The notes below the pieces were generated by a model, which saw nothing but the letters and a program-made list of their open reading frames with translations, was not told the origin of the DNA and searched no databases. A stretch of DNA of 64,000 nt from Hafnia alvei. Lineage in GTDB: Bacteria; Pseudomonadota; Gammaproteobacteria; Enterobacterales; Enterobacteriaceae. The stretch covers positions 3,906,001-3,970,000 of the forward strand of contig NZ_OZ061315.1 of assembly GCF_964063325.1 (NCBI RefSeq), written 5' to 3'. Position numbers and translations under genes: made by a program. Positions 26,182-36,009 of the stretch are shown in pieces; the stretch's first letter is position 1; each line of letters opens with the position of its first letter.

Positions 26182-26364
26182 ATCGTCCTCAATTCATCAT
26201 GCCGAGGGACATAATTTGCTTTATCATACCTGTCATTTATTCTGACGCCTAACGACAGCAACCAAGAATGCGTCAATTTAACACTAGCGCAACGCTTAGG
26301 GGTGATATAGTCTCTGACCGTTCGCTGCTCGACGCCTCTGATGACGGAACTTCTGAAACCGCGT

Positions 26365-28731
26365 ATGAAAAAAAGTATTCCAACACTGGTTGCCACCTTG
26401 GTTTGGTCGGCACTATATAGCCAGAACGCTCTGGCCGATCTTGCTGAGCAATGCTTGCTCGGCGTGCCTATGTATAACAAACCACTGGTATCCGGCAATC
26501 CAAATGATTTACCGGTGCATATTCAAGCCGATAAAAGCGACGCAAATTATCCAGATAATGCGGTGTTCAGCGGAAACGTGAACATTGAGCAGGGTAATAG
26601 CACGCTGACAGCCGATCAGGTTCAGCTCGATCAGAAGTTTCTTAAAGATAAACCCGATCCGCTGCGCACGGTCACTGCAACCGGCAACGTTAACTATTCA
26701 GATAATCAGGTCAAACTGAAAGGCCCGAACGCGTGGTCAAATCTGAATAACAAAGACACTAACGTGTGGCAGGGTGATTATCAGTTCGTCGGTCGCCAAG
26801 GTCGAGGCACGGCGGATTTAATGAAAACCCGCGCCGAGAACCGCTACACCATTTTAGAAAACGGGACCTTTACGTCCTGTTTGCCTGGCGATAATAGCTG
26901 GAGCGTTGCAGGTTCTGAAATCATTCAGGATCGGCAGGAAGAAGTGGCGGAAATTTGGAACGCGCGCTTTAAAATAGGCCCCGTTCCGGTTTTCTACAGC
27001 CCTTATCTGCAGCTCCCAATCGGTGACAAACGTCGCTCCGGCTTCTTGCTACCCGATTTTAAATACTCCAGCAACGACGGCGTTGAGTTTAGCCTGCCAT
27101 GGTATTGGAACATCGCCCCTCAGGTCGATGCCACCATTACCCCACACTACATGGAAAACCGCGGTCTGCAACTGCAGAACGAGTTCCGCTATCTAACCGT
27201 GGCGGGTACCGGCTTGATGGAGCTGGACTGGTTAAACAAAGACAAACAGTACGCCGATGACCGTCTGGATAAAAACAATATCTCTGACGCGGAAAAAGAT
27301 AAAAAACGCTGGTTGTTCTACTGGCAGCACAGCGGCGTGATGAACAAGGTGTGGCGATTCAACGTCGACTACACCAAAGTAAGCGATCCTTACTACTTTA
27401 ACGATCTGGATTCGACCCACGGTTCCAGCACAGATGGCTACGCAACGCAAAAATTCAGCGTGGGCTATGCTGAGCAAAACTGGAATGCGAAGCTATCCAC
27501 CACGCAGTTCCAAGTGTTTGCTGATGCCGGTAACTCAAACTCTTACCGTGCCGAACCACAGTTAGATTTGAACTACTATAAAAACGATATCGGACCGTTT
27601 GACCTGCATTTATATGGCCAAGCAGTTAAATTCACTAACGAAAGCGATAATCAGCCTGAAGCCGATCGTTATCACTTCGAACCAACCCTTGACCTTCCTT
27701 GGTCAAACGGCTGGGCCAGTGTGAATACCGAAACCAAGCTATTGGCAACTCACTACCAACAGACGCTGCCAGATAACAACAGCAACTTTAGCGATCTTAA
27801 AGATTCGGTAAATCGCGTTATGCCAGAGTTGAAAGTTGACGGAAAAGTCACCTTCGATCGCGACATGGATTGGGCAGAAGGCTATACCCAAACGCTGGAG
27901 CCTCGTGCTCAGTACCTGTATATCCCGTATCGCGATCAAAGCGAAATCGGCGTTTATGACTCAACGCTGCTGCAGATGGACTATACCGGCCTGTTCCGTG
28001 ACCGTATCTACAGTGGTTTGGACCGTATTGCCTCAGCCAACCAGATGTCGACCGGTTTAACCACGCGTGTCTATGATGATGCGCTGGTCGAACGTTTTAA
28101 CGCATCCTTGGGACAAATCTACTACTTCGAACGCTCACGTACCGGTGATGAAACCCTATCTACCGATAAAGACAAAGACACCGGCAGCCTCGTTTGGGCT
28201 GGTGATTCTTACTGGAAAATTACCGATCACTGGGGCATCCGTGGTGGCTTGCAGTATGACACCCGCCTAAACAACGTAGCGCTAGGCGATGCGGTCATGG
28301 AGTATCGTAAAGATGCTGAGACAATGGTCCAGTTCAGCTATCGCTACGCCAGCCCTGAGTATGTTACGGCGATGATCCCGCAATATGCCAATAACGATCT
28401 GTATAACCAAGGGATTAGCCAAGTGGGCGCAACGGGGAGTATTCCTGTCGCAGATCGCTGGGCGTTAGTGGCGGCGTATTACTACGACACCAATGCGAAT
28501 CAAACCGCGGATTCACTGGTCGGCCTTCAATACAACACCTGTTGCTGGTCTGTTGGTGTAAACTACGAGCGTAAAATTACCTCATGGGATTCCACCTCCT
28601 CGCAGCCAAACAGTAAGTACGACAACAAGTTCTCGTTCACCTTCGCACTGCGTGGTTTGGGCACGAATTACAGCTTGGGTACGGCAGACATGCTGCAAAA
28701 AGGTATCTTGCCTTACCAGCGTGCTTTCTAA
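26365..28731 (+). CDS. lptD: LPS-assembly outer membrane protein LptD
   Basis: Outer-membrane beta-barrel that inserts lipopolysaccharide with LptE. The 788-residue product has a signal peptide (MKKSIPTLVATLVWSALYS, cleavage after NALA) and a periplasmic OstA jellyroll (DAVFSGNVNIEQGN onwards). A C-terminal barrel of about 26 strands ends in Phe. The four cysteines that form the essential inter-domain disulfides are kept: AEQCLL, FTSCLPG and TCCWS. I start at ATG 26365, matching E. coli LptD; the frame is open to 26341 but the extra eight residues precede a clean signal peptide. It heads lptD-surA-pdxA-rsmA-apaG-apaH. Confidence 0.97.
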   Translation: MKKSIPTLVATLVWSALYSQNALADLAEQCLLGVPMYNKPLVSGNPNDLPVHIQADKSDANYPDNAVFSGNVNIEQGNSTLTADQVQLDQKFLKDKPDPLRTVTATGNVNYSDNQVKLKGPNAWSNLNNKDTNVWQGDYQFVGRQGRGTADLMKTRAENRYTILENGTFTSCLPGDNSWSVAGSEIIQDRQEEVAEIWNARFKIGPVPVFYSPYLQLPIGDKRRSGFLLPDFKYSSNDGVEFSLPWYWNIAPQVDATITPHYMENRGLQLQNEFRYLTVAGTGLMELDWLNKDKQYADDRLDKNNISDAEKDKKRWLFYWQHSGVMNKVWRFNVDYTKVSDPYYFNDLDSTHGSSTDGYATQKFSVGYAEQNWNAKLSTTQFQVFADAGNSNSYRAEPQLDLNYYKNDIGPFDLHLYGQAVKFTNESDNQPEADRYHFEPTLDLPWSNGWASVNTETKLLATHYQQTLPDNNSNFSDLKDSVNRVMPELKVDGKVTFDRDMDWAEGYTQTLEPRAQYLYIPYRDQSEIGVYDSTLLQMDYTGLFRDRIYSGLDRIASANQMSTGLTTRVYDDALVERFNASLGQIYYFERSRTGDETLSTDKDKDTGSLVWAGDSYWKITDHWGIRGGLQYDTRLNNVALGDAVMEYRKDAETMVQFSYRYASPEYVTAMIPQYANNDLYNQGISQVGATGSIPVADRWALVAAYYYDTNANQTADSLVGLQYNTCCWSVGVNYERKITSWDSTSSQPNSKYDNKFSFTFALRGLGTNYSLGTADMLQKGILPYQRAF

Positions 28732-28839
28732 CATTTTGCGATTTTTGTGGTCTAATCACTACCTAGTTGTAGCTCGATTAGTAAAAGCAGAGTTTTGACA
28801 TTAACCCGCAGCGATGCGGATTGGATAAATGGAAAAGGT

Positions 28840-30138
28840 ATGAAGAACTGGAGAACGCTGATACTCGGTGTAGCATTCTGTGCCAACACTGCGTTTGCAG
28901 CCCCTCAAGTCGTTGATAAAGTAGCCGCTGTGGTTGATAACGGTGTGGTGCTGGAAAGTGACGTCGATGGTCTGATGCAATCCGTAAAACTGAACGCGCG
29001 TGAAGCCGGTCAGCAACTGCCTGATGATGCCACGCTACGTCACCAGATCCTTGAGCGTCTGATCATGGATAACATCCAGTTGCAGATGGCGAAAAAGATG
29101 GGCATCAATATGACCGATGCTGACGTCGATCGTGCAATTGGTAACATTGCTCAGCAAAACAACATGTCGATGGATCAGATGCGCAGCCGTTTGGCCGCCG
29201 ATGGGATTAACTATAAAACCTATCGTGAGCAGATCCGCAAAGAGATGCTTATTTCTGAAGTTCGTAACAATGAAGTTCGCCGCCGCGTGACTATCCTTCC
29301 GCAAGAAGTTGAAGCGTTAGCTAAACAGGTTGGATCGCAGAACGGTGCTGATACCGAGCTTAATCTCAGCCACATCCTGATTGCTCTGCCGGAAAACCCA
29401 TCGCAGCAGCAGGTGGACGACGCAGAACAACAGGCTCGTCAGTTGACTGATCAACTGAACAAAGGTGCTGATTTTGGCAAGATGGCAGTCAGTTATTCCG
29501 CAGACTCTCAGGCGCTGAAAGGCGGCCAAATGGGCTGGGGAAAAATTCAAGAACTGCCTTCACTGTTTGCGGCTGCACTGCAAACGGCTAAAAAAGGTGA
29601 CATCATTGGTCCAATCCGCTCTGGCGTTGGGTTCCATATTCTAAAAGTGAATGACGTTCGTGGCGGTCAGGCTAATGTGTCTGTAACCGAAGTACACGCT
29701 CGCCATATTTTGCTGCGCCCTTCTCCGGTAATGACCGACGATCAGGCTCGAGCCAAACTGCAGGACATTGCTCAGCAAATTAAGAGCAAGCAGATCACCT
29801 TTGATGAAGCTGCTCGCGCTATCTCTCAGGATCCAGGTTCCGCGCTGAAAGGTGGTGACCTCGGTTGGGCAGTTCCAACCATGTACGATCCTGCTTTCCG
29901 CGATGCGTTAATGAAGCTGCAAAAAGGCGAGCTAAGCGCTCCGGTTCACTCTTCATTTGGCTGGCATTTGATTCAACTGATGGATACGCGCCAAGTTGAC
30001 CGCACCGATGATGCACAGAAAGATCGCGCATATCGCATGCTGTTCAACCGCAAGTTTGCGGAAGAAGCACAGACTTGGATGCAGGAAGAGCGTGCCAGCG
30101 CTTATGTAAAAATTATTGATGGTAGCAATGCCCAGTAA
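28840..30138 (+). CDS. surA: periplasmic chaperone and peptidyl-prolyl isomerase SurA
   Basis: Chaperones outer-membrane proteins, including LptD, across the periplasm. The 432 residues start with a signal peptide (MKNWRTLILGVAFCANTAFA, cleaved before APQVVDK) and an N-terminal chaperone domain. Two parvulin domains follow (LNLSHILIALPENP near 175, EVHARHILLRPSP near 287), then a C-terminal helix. The ATG at 28840 is chosen because it begins the signal peptide as in E. coli; the frame runs open to 28795 with no such reason. The gene overlaps the start of pdxA. Confidence 0.97.
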   Translation: MKNWRTLILGVAFCANTAFAAPQVVDKVAAVVDNGVVLESDVDGLMQSVKLNAREAGQQLPDDATLRHQILERLIMDNIQLQMAKKMGINMTDADVDRAIGNIAQQNNMSMDQMRSRLAADGINYKTYREQIRKEMLISEVRNNEVRRRVTILPQEVEALAKQVGSQNGADTELNLSHILIALPENPSQQQVDDAEQQARQLTDQLNKGADFGKMAVSYSADSQALKGGQMGWGKIQELPSLFAAALQTAKKGDIIGPIRSGVGFHILKVNDVRGGQANVSVTEVHARHILLRPSPVMTDDQARAKLQDIAQQIKSKQITFDEAARAISQDPGSALKGGDLGWAVPTMYDPAFRDALMKLQKGELSAPVHSSFGWHLIQLMDTRQVDRTDDAQKDRAYRMLFNRKFAEEAQTWMQEERASAYVKIIDGSNAQ

Positions 30139-31135
30139 TCATACAGATGACACGTTTCGTGTCGTTATAACCCCCGGTGAACCTGCCGGGGTGGGGCCGG
30201 ATTTGGTTATCGCTCTTGCTCAACAGGCTTGGCCTGCTGAGCTGGTAGTGTGCGCCGATCCGGCTTTGTTGCTTGAACGTGCCGCGTTATTGCAACTGCC
30301 GCTTGCGCTGCGAGAATATCAGCCTGATGCCCCCGCGCAGGCACAGGCAGAAAAAACGCTCACTATTCTGCCAATCACGCTGCACGGTAAAACGTTGCCA
30401 GGGCAGCTTGATGCCAATAATGGTGCCTACGTGGTTGAAACGCTGGCGCGAGCGTGTGATGGCTGCCTGAGCGGCGAATTCGCAGCGCTCATTACCGGTC
30501 CGGTTCACAAAGGCATTATTAACGACGCGGGCGTGCCTTTCACTGGCCATACAGAGTTCTTCGCTGAACGTAGCCATCGCAATCGTGTGGTGATGATGTT
30601 GGCGACGGAAGAGTTGCGCGTTGCATTAGCCACTACCCATCTTCCACTACTTGATGTGCCGGCGGCGATTACGCCACAAACGCTGACTGAAGTTATCACG
30701 ATCCTTCATCATGATTTACGTACCAAATTTGGTATTAATGAACCGCAAATTTACGTCTGTGGCCTTAATCCCCACGCGGGTGAAGGCGGTCATATGGGAC
30801 GTGAAGAAATTGATGTGATCATTCCAACGCTTGAGTCACTGCGTCAAAAGGGTATTCACCTGATTGGGCCCCTGCCCGCTGATACGCTATTCCAGCCTAA
30901 GTATCTGGAACACGCCGATGCCGTTTTGGCGATGTATCACGATCAAGGCCTACCGGTGCTAAAATACCAAGGCTTCGGCCGCGCTGTGAATATTACGTTG
31001 GGGCTGCCGTTCATTCGCACCTCCGTCGATCACGGCACCGCGCTGGATCTGGCTGCTACTGGCATCGCTGATGTGGGTAGTTTCAGAACAGCATTAAATC
31101 TCGCTATTAAAATGATAAATAACAGTAATGAATAA
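30128..31135 (+). CDS. pdxA: 4-hydroxythreonine-4-phosphate dehydrogenase
   Basis: NAD-dependent oxidation step in pyridoxal phosphate biosynthesis. The conserved segments ITPGEPAGVGPDL, ITGPVHKG, GHTEFFAE, GLNPHAGEGGHMG and MYHDQGLPVLKY (metal-site histidine) are all present. Start is uncertain: ATG 30128 gives 335 residues and ATG 30119 gives three more; both lie inside the surA end, so translation is probably coupled. E. coli PdxA has 329. Its 3' end overlaps the rsmA start by 8 nt, as in E. coli. Confidence 0.96.
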   Translation: MPSNHTDDTFRVVITPGEPAGVGPDLVIALAQQAWPAELVVCADPALLLERAALLQLPLALREYQPDAPAQAQAEKTLTILPITLHGKTLPGQLDANNGAYVVETLARACDGCLSGEFAALITGPVHKGIINDAGVPFTGHTEFFAERSHRNRVVMMLATEELRVALATTHLPLLDVPAAITPQTLTEVITILHHDLRTKFGINEPQIYVCGLNPHAGEGGHMGREEIDVIIPTLESLRQKGIHLIGPLPADTLFQPKYLEHADAVLAMYHDQGLPVLKYQGFGRAVNITLGLPFIRTSVDHGTALDLAATGIADVGSFRTALNLAIKMINNSNE

Positions 31136-31940
31136 CAGAGTTCACCAAGGCCATCTGGCTCGTAAACGTTTTGGACAAAACTTCCTGACCGATCAATATG
31201 TGATCGACAGCATTGTGTCCGCTATCCATCCAATGCCAGGCCAAGCCGTGGTTGAAATCGGCCCCGGTTTGGGTGCTTTAACCGAGCCTGTTGCCGACCG
31301 CATGGACAAGATGACGGTTATCGAACTCGACCGTGATTTAGCCGCGCGACTAGCAACCCATCCGTTTATCAGCAGCAAGCTTAACATTCGTCAGCAAGAT
31401 GCGATGACCGTTGATTTTGGCGAGCTGTCACGTGAACTGGGTCAACCGATACGCGTATTTGGTAATCTGCCATACAACATTTCAACGCCGTTGATGTTCC
31501 ATCTGTTCACCTATACTGGAGCTATCAGCGACATGCATTTCATGTTGCAAAAAGAAGTGGTGAACCGTTTGGTTGCAGGACCGAACAGTAAAGCCTATGG
31601 TCGTTTGACCGTTATGGCGCAATACTACTGTCAGGTTATTCCTGTACTGGAAGTTCCGCCAACGGCGTTTCGTCCAGCACCAAAAGTGGACTCAGCCGTG
31701 GTTCGTTTGATCCCTCATGCGACGATTCCGCATCCGGTCAAAGACATCCGCGTACTTAGCCGTATCACCACAGAAGCTTTTAATCAGCGCCGCAAAACCG
31801 TGCGCAATAGCTTGGGCCATCTGTTCACGCCAGAACAATTGACCGAGTTGGGTATCGATCCTGCCCTGCGTGCAGAGAACATCTCTGTCGAGAACTATTG
31901 CAAACTTGCCAACTGGCTGTGTGAGAAATCAGCAGAATAG
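31128..31940 (+). CDS. rsmA: 16S rRNA dimethyladenosine transferase RsmA (KsgA)
   Basis: Dimethylates two adjacent adenosines near the 3' end of 16S rRNA, a late 30S assembly checkpoint. The 270-residue protein has GQNFL near the start and the S-adenosylmethionine loop VEIGPGLGALTEP (near 43). The catalytic NLPYNISTPL motif is near 114. Length is close to E. coli (273). The ATG overlaps the pdxA end by 8 nt. Confidence 0.97.
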   Translation: MNNRVHQGHLARKRFGQNFLTDQYVIDSIVSAIHPMPGQAVVEIGPGLGALTEPVADRMDKMTVIELDRDLAARLATHPFISSKLNIRQQDAMTVDFGELSRELGQPIRVFGNLPYNISTPLMFHLFTYTGAISDMHFMLQKEVVNRLVAGPNSKAYGRLTVMAQYYCQVIPVLEVPPTAFRPAPKVDSAVVRLIPHATIPHPVKDIRVLSRITTEAFNQRRKTVRNSLGHLFTPEQLTELGIDPALRAENISVENYCKLANWLCEKSAE

Positions 31941-32016
31941 TTGTGCAATATACCCTCTCTGTTTATCAGTTAGGGTATAGGTCTCGCTGACAACGTCATA
32001 ACGGGAGCCGTACATC

Positions 32017-32394
32017 ATGATTGATTCACCTCGTATGTGTATTCAGGTACAAAGTGCCTATGCAGAAACCCAATCTCTTCCCGATGAAGAGCGTTTTGTT
32101 TTCGCGTATACCATCACTATTAGGAATCTTGGACGATTCAATGTGCAGCTCCTACGACGTTACTGGCTGATTACCAACGGTAACGGGCGTCAGACTGAAG
32201 TTCAGGGCGAAGGCGTGATTGGCGAACAGCCGCTCATTCTGCCCAATAATGAGTTCCAATATACCAGTGGAGCCATTATTGAAACGCCTTGCGGCACCAT
32301 GGAAGGACATTATGAAATGATCGATCATGCCGGTCAGGAATTTCGTATCGCCATACCCGTATTTCGTTTAGCTATCCCGACACTCATTAACTGA
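32017..32394 (+). CDS. apaG: ApaG domain protein
   Basis: A 125-residue immunoglobulin-like protein (FAYTITIRNLGRFNVQLLRRYWLITNG core; glycine-rich turn GEGVIGEQP), equal in length to E. coli ApaG. Its biochemical role is unsettled; ApaG folds resemble a fibronectin type III domain and bind metal or pyrophosphate weakly. CGGGAGCC upstream is a usable ribosome-binding site. It sits between rsmA and apaH, the conserved order. Confidence 0.95.
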   Translation: MIDSPRMCIQVQSAYAETQSLPDEERFVFAYTITIRNLGRFNVQLLRRYWLITNGNGRQTEVQGEGVIGEQPLILPNNEFQYTSGAIIETPCGTMEGHYEMIDHAGQEFRIAIPVFRLAIPTLIN

Positions 32395-32411
32395 GCAAAA
32401 CTGACTCATCT

Positions 32412-33251
32412 ATGTCTACATTATTGATTGGCGATGTCCACGGTTGCTATGAAGAGCTTCGTTCTTTATTGGCGCAGGTTGATTTTGATCCGGCTAAAGA
32501 CACGCTGTGGCTAACCGGAGATTTGGTGGCTCGTGGCCCAGACTCGGTGGAAGTTCTCCGCTATGTACAGTCGCTGGGCGATAGCGTTCGGATGGTGCTA
32601 GGGAATCACGATCTGCATCTTCTCGCCGTGTATGCAGGCATTAGTCGCAACAAGCCGAAAGATAAGATTACCCCGCTGCTCGACGCCCCCGATGCCGATA
32701 GTCTGATTAATTGGCTACGGCGCCAGCCCATACTTCAGGTTGATAACGAGCTAAAGCTGGTGATGGCGCACGCGGGTATCAGCCCTCAGTGGGACATAGA
32801 GACCGCGCAGCTTTGTGCGCGAGAAGTTGAAGCCGTGCTAAGCAGCGACAGCTATCCGCTGTTTTTAAACGCGATGTATGGCGATATGCCAAACAGCTGG
32901 ATTGATGGCCTCACCGGATTACAACGTCTGCGTTTTTCAACCAACGCCTTAACGCGTATGCGTTACTGTTTTCCGGGTGGCGAGCTGGATATGATCTGCA
33001 AAGATGCGCCGGGCGAAGCGCCCTCACCGCTAAAGCCATGGTTTAATTTGCCTAGCAAAGTATTAGATGAAGGTTACTCAATCGCCTTCGGACATTGGGC
33101 ATCACTGGAAGGAAAAGGCACTCCGCCGCAGGTCTATGCGATGGATACTGGATGCTGTTGGGGAGGTGAGTTAACCATGCTTCGCTGGGAAGACAAACAG
33201 TATTTCACTCAGCCCTCTCTGCGTATTAAATCGATAGAAGAGTCGGCATAA
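32412..33251 (+). CDS. apaH: diadenosine tetraphosphatase ApaH
   Basis: Symmetrically hydrolyses Ap4A to two ADP and acts as a decapping enzyme for Np4-capped RNA in E. coli. The 279-residue product has the metallophosphatase motifs GDVHGCYEEL (residues 7-16), GDLVARGPDS (near 36) and GNHDLHLL (near 63). The later histidines are in MAHAGIS and GHWASLEG. Length is that of the family (280). Last gene of the lptD-apaH run; a bidirectional terminator follows. Confidence 0.97.
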   Translation: MSTLLIGDVHGCYEELRSLLAQVDFDPAKDTLWLTGDLVARGPDSVEVLRYVQSLGDSVRMVLGNHDLHLLAVYAGISRNKPKDKITPLLDAPDADSLINWLRRQPILQVDNELKLVMAHAGISPQWDIETAQLCAREVEAVLSSDSYPLFLNAMYGDMPNSWIDGLTGLQRLRFSTNALTRMRYCFPGGELDMICKDAPGEAPSPLKPWFNLPSKVLDEGYSIAFGHWASLEGKGTPPQVYAMDTGCCWGGELTMLRWEDKQYFTQPSLRIKSIEESA

Positions 33252-33274
33252 TTAGCGTGCTATGATTTCAAAAC

Positions 33275-33307
33275 AAAAAAGCCCGCAATCATATGCGGGC
33301 TTTTTTT
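33275..33307. terminator. bidirectional terminator between apaH and folA
   Basis: An A tract, GCCCGCA stem (33281-33287), 6-nt loop, TGCGGGC (33294-33300) and seven T. It serves the convergent apaH (plus) and folA (minus). Confidence 0.92.
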
Positions 33308-33320
33308 ATCATGCGGTTAC

Positions 33321-33803
33321 TTAGCGCTTATGCAAGATCTCAAAGCAATAGCCGTGAGAGTTTGCGCTGTCGGCATCATGAAATTCGCTAAATGAGGTTT
33401 CCCACTCATCAGGTTCATAGTCTGGGAAGTAGGTATCTCCGCCCACTTCAGCGTCAACGTGCGTTAAATACATCCGTTGAGCCAGCGGCAGGAACTGGGA
33501 ATAAATACTGCCACCACCGATAACCATTACCTCTTCAACATCACCCGCAGCGGCAATTGCAGCCTCGGGTGAAGCAACCCATGTCACGCGGTCATCATTG
33601 CCCGGCTGGCTGCTTAGTACGATATTGTGACGCCCAGGCAGAGGTCGGCCAATAGATTCAAACGTCTTGCGTCCCATAATAACGGGCTTATCTAAAGTAT
33701 TACGCTTAAACCACGCGAGATCGGCCGGTAAATGCCACGGCATCGCGTTTTCCATACCAATAACACGATCTGCTGCAAGCGCAGCAATTAGGCTGATATA
33801 CAT
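33321..33803 (-). CDS. folA: dihydrofolate reductase
   Basis: NADPH-dependent reduction of dihydrofolate, the trimethoprim target. The start MYISLIAALAADRVIG is at 33803; the six residues upstream in the open frame are not part of the family, so I use 160 residues against 159 in E. coli. Active-site Asp lies in ADLAWFKR (near 28). NADPH-binding segments are IMGRKTFESIGRPLPGR (near 43) and VMVIGGGSIYSQFL (near 94). No trimethoprim-resistance feature is evident. Confidence 0.97.
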   Translation of the reverse strand: MYISLIAALAADRVIGMENAMPWHLPADLAWFKRNTLDKPVIMGRKTFESIGRPLPGRHNIVLSSQPGNDDRVTWVASPEAAIAAAGDVEEVMVIGGGSIYSQFLPLAQRMYLTHVDAEVGGDTYFPDYEPDEWETSFSEFHDADSANSHGYCFEILHKR

Positions 33804-33959
33804 GTTGGTCGATCCTATCAAGTAGAAAAATTGCGCACACTATAAGTAAAGGGTTAACGGGTGTCGATAGCCAGATAGAGTCATTTACACCCACTTAAAC
33901 TAACTCTCAGATAAAACAGCATTTCTACTTCGATTTTTCGCCTCTTAGACTCACACAAA

Positions 33960-34433
33960 CTAGACGCTTGGACGTTTGCGATATAACCACAGTCCCGGAA
34001 GAGATAGGCCGATGGAAAGCGCCCCCACAATAAACGACGCTTTTAGGAAATTGGTTACCATGGTTTCAAACAGCGCATCGCTAAAGCCAAGGTGCGAAAT
34101 TTTCACCACGGAAATCATCGCCGTGTAGGCATAGATCCCAGGGAACATAGGGATCACGGCGGCGACGGTAAACACCTTAGGATGAGCAAGCAGCCTACGT
34201 GACCACTGAATCCCCAGCACTCCAATCAATATCGCGGCGCCTAGCGTTGCCCACTCGATGTTTATCCCAAAGTGCATCATCAACATGCGTGAACCGTGAC
34301 CAATAGCCCCCAGTAATGCACAGTAGCGTAGCGCACGGACGGGAACATTAAATACCAGCGCAAAACCTACGGCAGGCACTGCGGCTAAAACCATGTCCTG
34401 CAACAATGCCAACAATAAATCGATTATATCCAT
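33960..34433 (-). CDS. yjjB: YjjB subunit of the YjjPB exporter
   Basis: Small membrane subunit (ThrE_2-type, 157 residues, four to five hydrophobic segments) of a two-component exporter. E. coli YjjPB has been linked to succinate export; the parent family contains threonine/serine exporters. Conserved patches are AVGFALVFNVPVRAL and VAAVIPMFPGIYAYTAM. I start at ATG 34433, inside the end of yjjP with a 10-nt overlap, which reproduces the E. coli length; the frame is open five codons further. Confidence 0.92.
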   Translation of the reverse strand: MDIIDLLLALLQDMVLAAVPAVGFALVFNVPVRALRYCALLGAIGHGSRMLMMHFGINIEWATLGAAILIGVLGIQWSRRLLAHPKVFTVAAVIPMFPGIYAYTAMISVVKISHLGFSDALFETMVTNFLKASFIVGALSIGLSLPGLWLYRKRPSV

Positions 34434-35200
34434 CCTCTGAGCCCCCACAGCGACATCGCCATCACCACGCCAATACAGGTCGCCAGCGTCAATAACGACG
34501 CCATTGCCCAGCGAGCCAAGCCGGTATTCACATGCCCTTTGAACATATCCGCCACGGCATTAATCAAAGGGAAACCGGGCACCAGTAGCAAAACACTCGC
34601 CGCCATAGCGATGGTGGAGGTTTCTTTAAATGGGTCATATTGGATGAGTAAGCCCGATACCGTGGTGGCAACAAAAGCAGTGATACAGAAGTTAATCTGC
34701 GGATGCATTTGGCGCTGGGTCAGTACCTGCCGCACATACATCGCCACGGCGCTGGCAATAAATGCCACCAAAGAACCATCCCAACCGCCACCGTTGAGTT
34801 TGCAGAAACACCCACAGGAAAGTCCAACCATCAAAACCAGTAACCAGCGCGGATAGCGTAACGGCTTGATATGCTCAAAACGCCGGTGCACATCTTTGAT
34901 ATCCAACAAATGGTGCTCAGCCATAATCACAATATGTTGAACCTCGGTCACAACGTGCATATTGATCCCGCGATCCACATTTTTGCGCGTTGATGTCATG
35001 CAGTGACCATCAATGATCGTCGTCAACACCACCGCGTTTGCCGAGATTGAGCTTTCAACGCTTTCAGCGCCAAGTGCAATGCCTAACCGAGATGAAAGCT
35101 GTTCGACCAGCATGCTTTCTGCGCCGTGCTGCAACAAAAAAAGGGCACATTGTATACAGAGCCGGGTTATTTCCCTCTGCTTATGAGAGTCCACATCCAT
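34424..35200 (-). CDS. yjjP: YjjP subunit of the YjjPB exporter
   Basis: Large subunit with an N-terminal soluble ThrE-like domain (about residues 1-115: QCALFLLQHGAESMLVEQLSSRLG, VVLTTIIDG, TEVQHIVIMAEHHLL) and five hydrophobic segments in the second half. The segment LLVPGFPLINAVADMFKGHVNTGLARW is nearly that of E. coli YjjP. Length 258 against 256. It overlaps yjjB by 10 nt, so the pair is one unit. In E. coli yjjPB is not beside folA, so the location differs. Confidence 0.92.
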   Translation of the reverse strand: MDVDSHKQREITRLCIQCALFLLQHGAESMLVEQLSSRLGIALGAESVESSISANAVVLTTIIDGHCMTSTRKNVDRGINMHVVTEVQHIVIMAEHHLLDIKDVHRRFEHIKPLRYPRWLLVLMVGLSCGCFCKLNGGGWDGSLVAFIASAVAMYVRQVLTQRQMHPQINFCITAFVATTVSGLLIQYDPFKETSTIAMAASVLLLVPGFPLINAVADMFKGHVNTGLARWAMASLLTLATCIGVVMAMSLWGLRGWI

Positions 35201-35352
35201 GGTTTTTCCTGATTTTTTTGGTTGTTATGCGTTCATTTTTCGATTAAAAATAGTGCTTTCATATTCTTATCATATTGCTTCAATAACCCCAATAGAGGTG
35301 ATGTCCTTGCCTCATAGAGGCGTTATTATTTTTTCTCACCACGGATCTCATC

Positions 35353-35967
35353 ATGTTTGAAACCACGCTGTTTGTTGCGTCTATCGCAACGCTGGGGATG
35401 TTATCGCCCGGCCCCGATTTCTTCTTAGTGATCAAAAATGCCGCACGATATCGGCGTCAGGCCGGCATGATGACCGCACTTGGCGTGATCGGCGGCGTAG
35501 CAACCCATATGTCGTATTGTGTCGCTGGTCTGGCCGTGGTGATAACCACCACACCGTGGCTGTTTAATATTCTGAAATATGCCGGTGCTGCCTATTTAGT
35601 CTGGATTGGCATTCATGCCCTCTTTTCCCGTGGCGGCAGCAAGATAAACGTCGATAACCAAACACCTCAGCAAGTCAGCCTCAAAAGCGCATTCTTACAA
35701 GGCTATTTGTGTAACTTACTCAATCCTAAGGCGACATTATTCTTTCTGGCGGTATTCACTCAGGTATTAGAGGTTAACTCAGGCGTGGGTGAAAAACTGT
35801 GGTATGCGGGGATAATTTTAGGTTTATCTTTCATTTGGTGGCCAATGCTGGTTGTGCTGATTCAAAGCGCGCCTGTTCGACTAGCGCTGGCAAAAGCACA
35901 AAAGATCATCGACCGCCTTTTAGGTGTGATGCTGATTGGGTTAGGTCTGAAAGTGGCCTTAAGCTAA
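35353..35967 (+). CDS. LysE/RhtB-family amino-acid exporter
   Basis: A 204-residue inner-membrane protein with about six hydrophobic segments. The LysE-family signature GMLSPGPDFFLVIKNAARY lies at residues 15-33. FLQGYLCNLLNPKATLFFLAVF near residue 115 is the second conserved patch. It resembles RhtC/RhtB-type threonine or homoserine exporters most, but substrate cannot be assigned from sequence. It stands alone between divergent yjjP and convergent kefC. Confidence 0.88.
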   Translation: MFETTLFVASIATLGMLSPGPDFFLVIKNAARYRRQAGMMTALGVIGGVATHMSYCVAGLAVVITTTPWLFNILKYAGAAYLVWIGIHALFSRGGSKINVDNQTPQQVSLKSAFLQGYLCNLLNPKATLFFLAVFTQVLEVNSGVGEKLWYAGIILGLSFIWWPMLVVLIQSAPVRLALAKAQKIIDRLLGVMLIGLGLKVALS

Positions 35968-35974
35968 GGCTAAA

Positions 35975-36003
35975 CGCCCTCTTTCCGTACATGAAAGAGG
36001 GCG
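35975..36003. terminator. hairpin between the LysE-type gene and kefC
   Basis: A perfect 11-bp stem (35975-35985 with 35993-36003), 7-nt loop, between two convergent genes. The flanking T tract on the minus strand is only three residues, so it is a modest intrinsic terminator. Confidence 0.7.
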
Positions 36004-36009
36004 AAAAGG

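Noticed and set aside
26160..26498. 112-codon minus-strand frame across the djlA-lptD gap
   Set aside because: It overlaps the starts of both divergent real genes and has no family resemblance.
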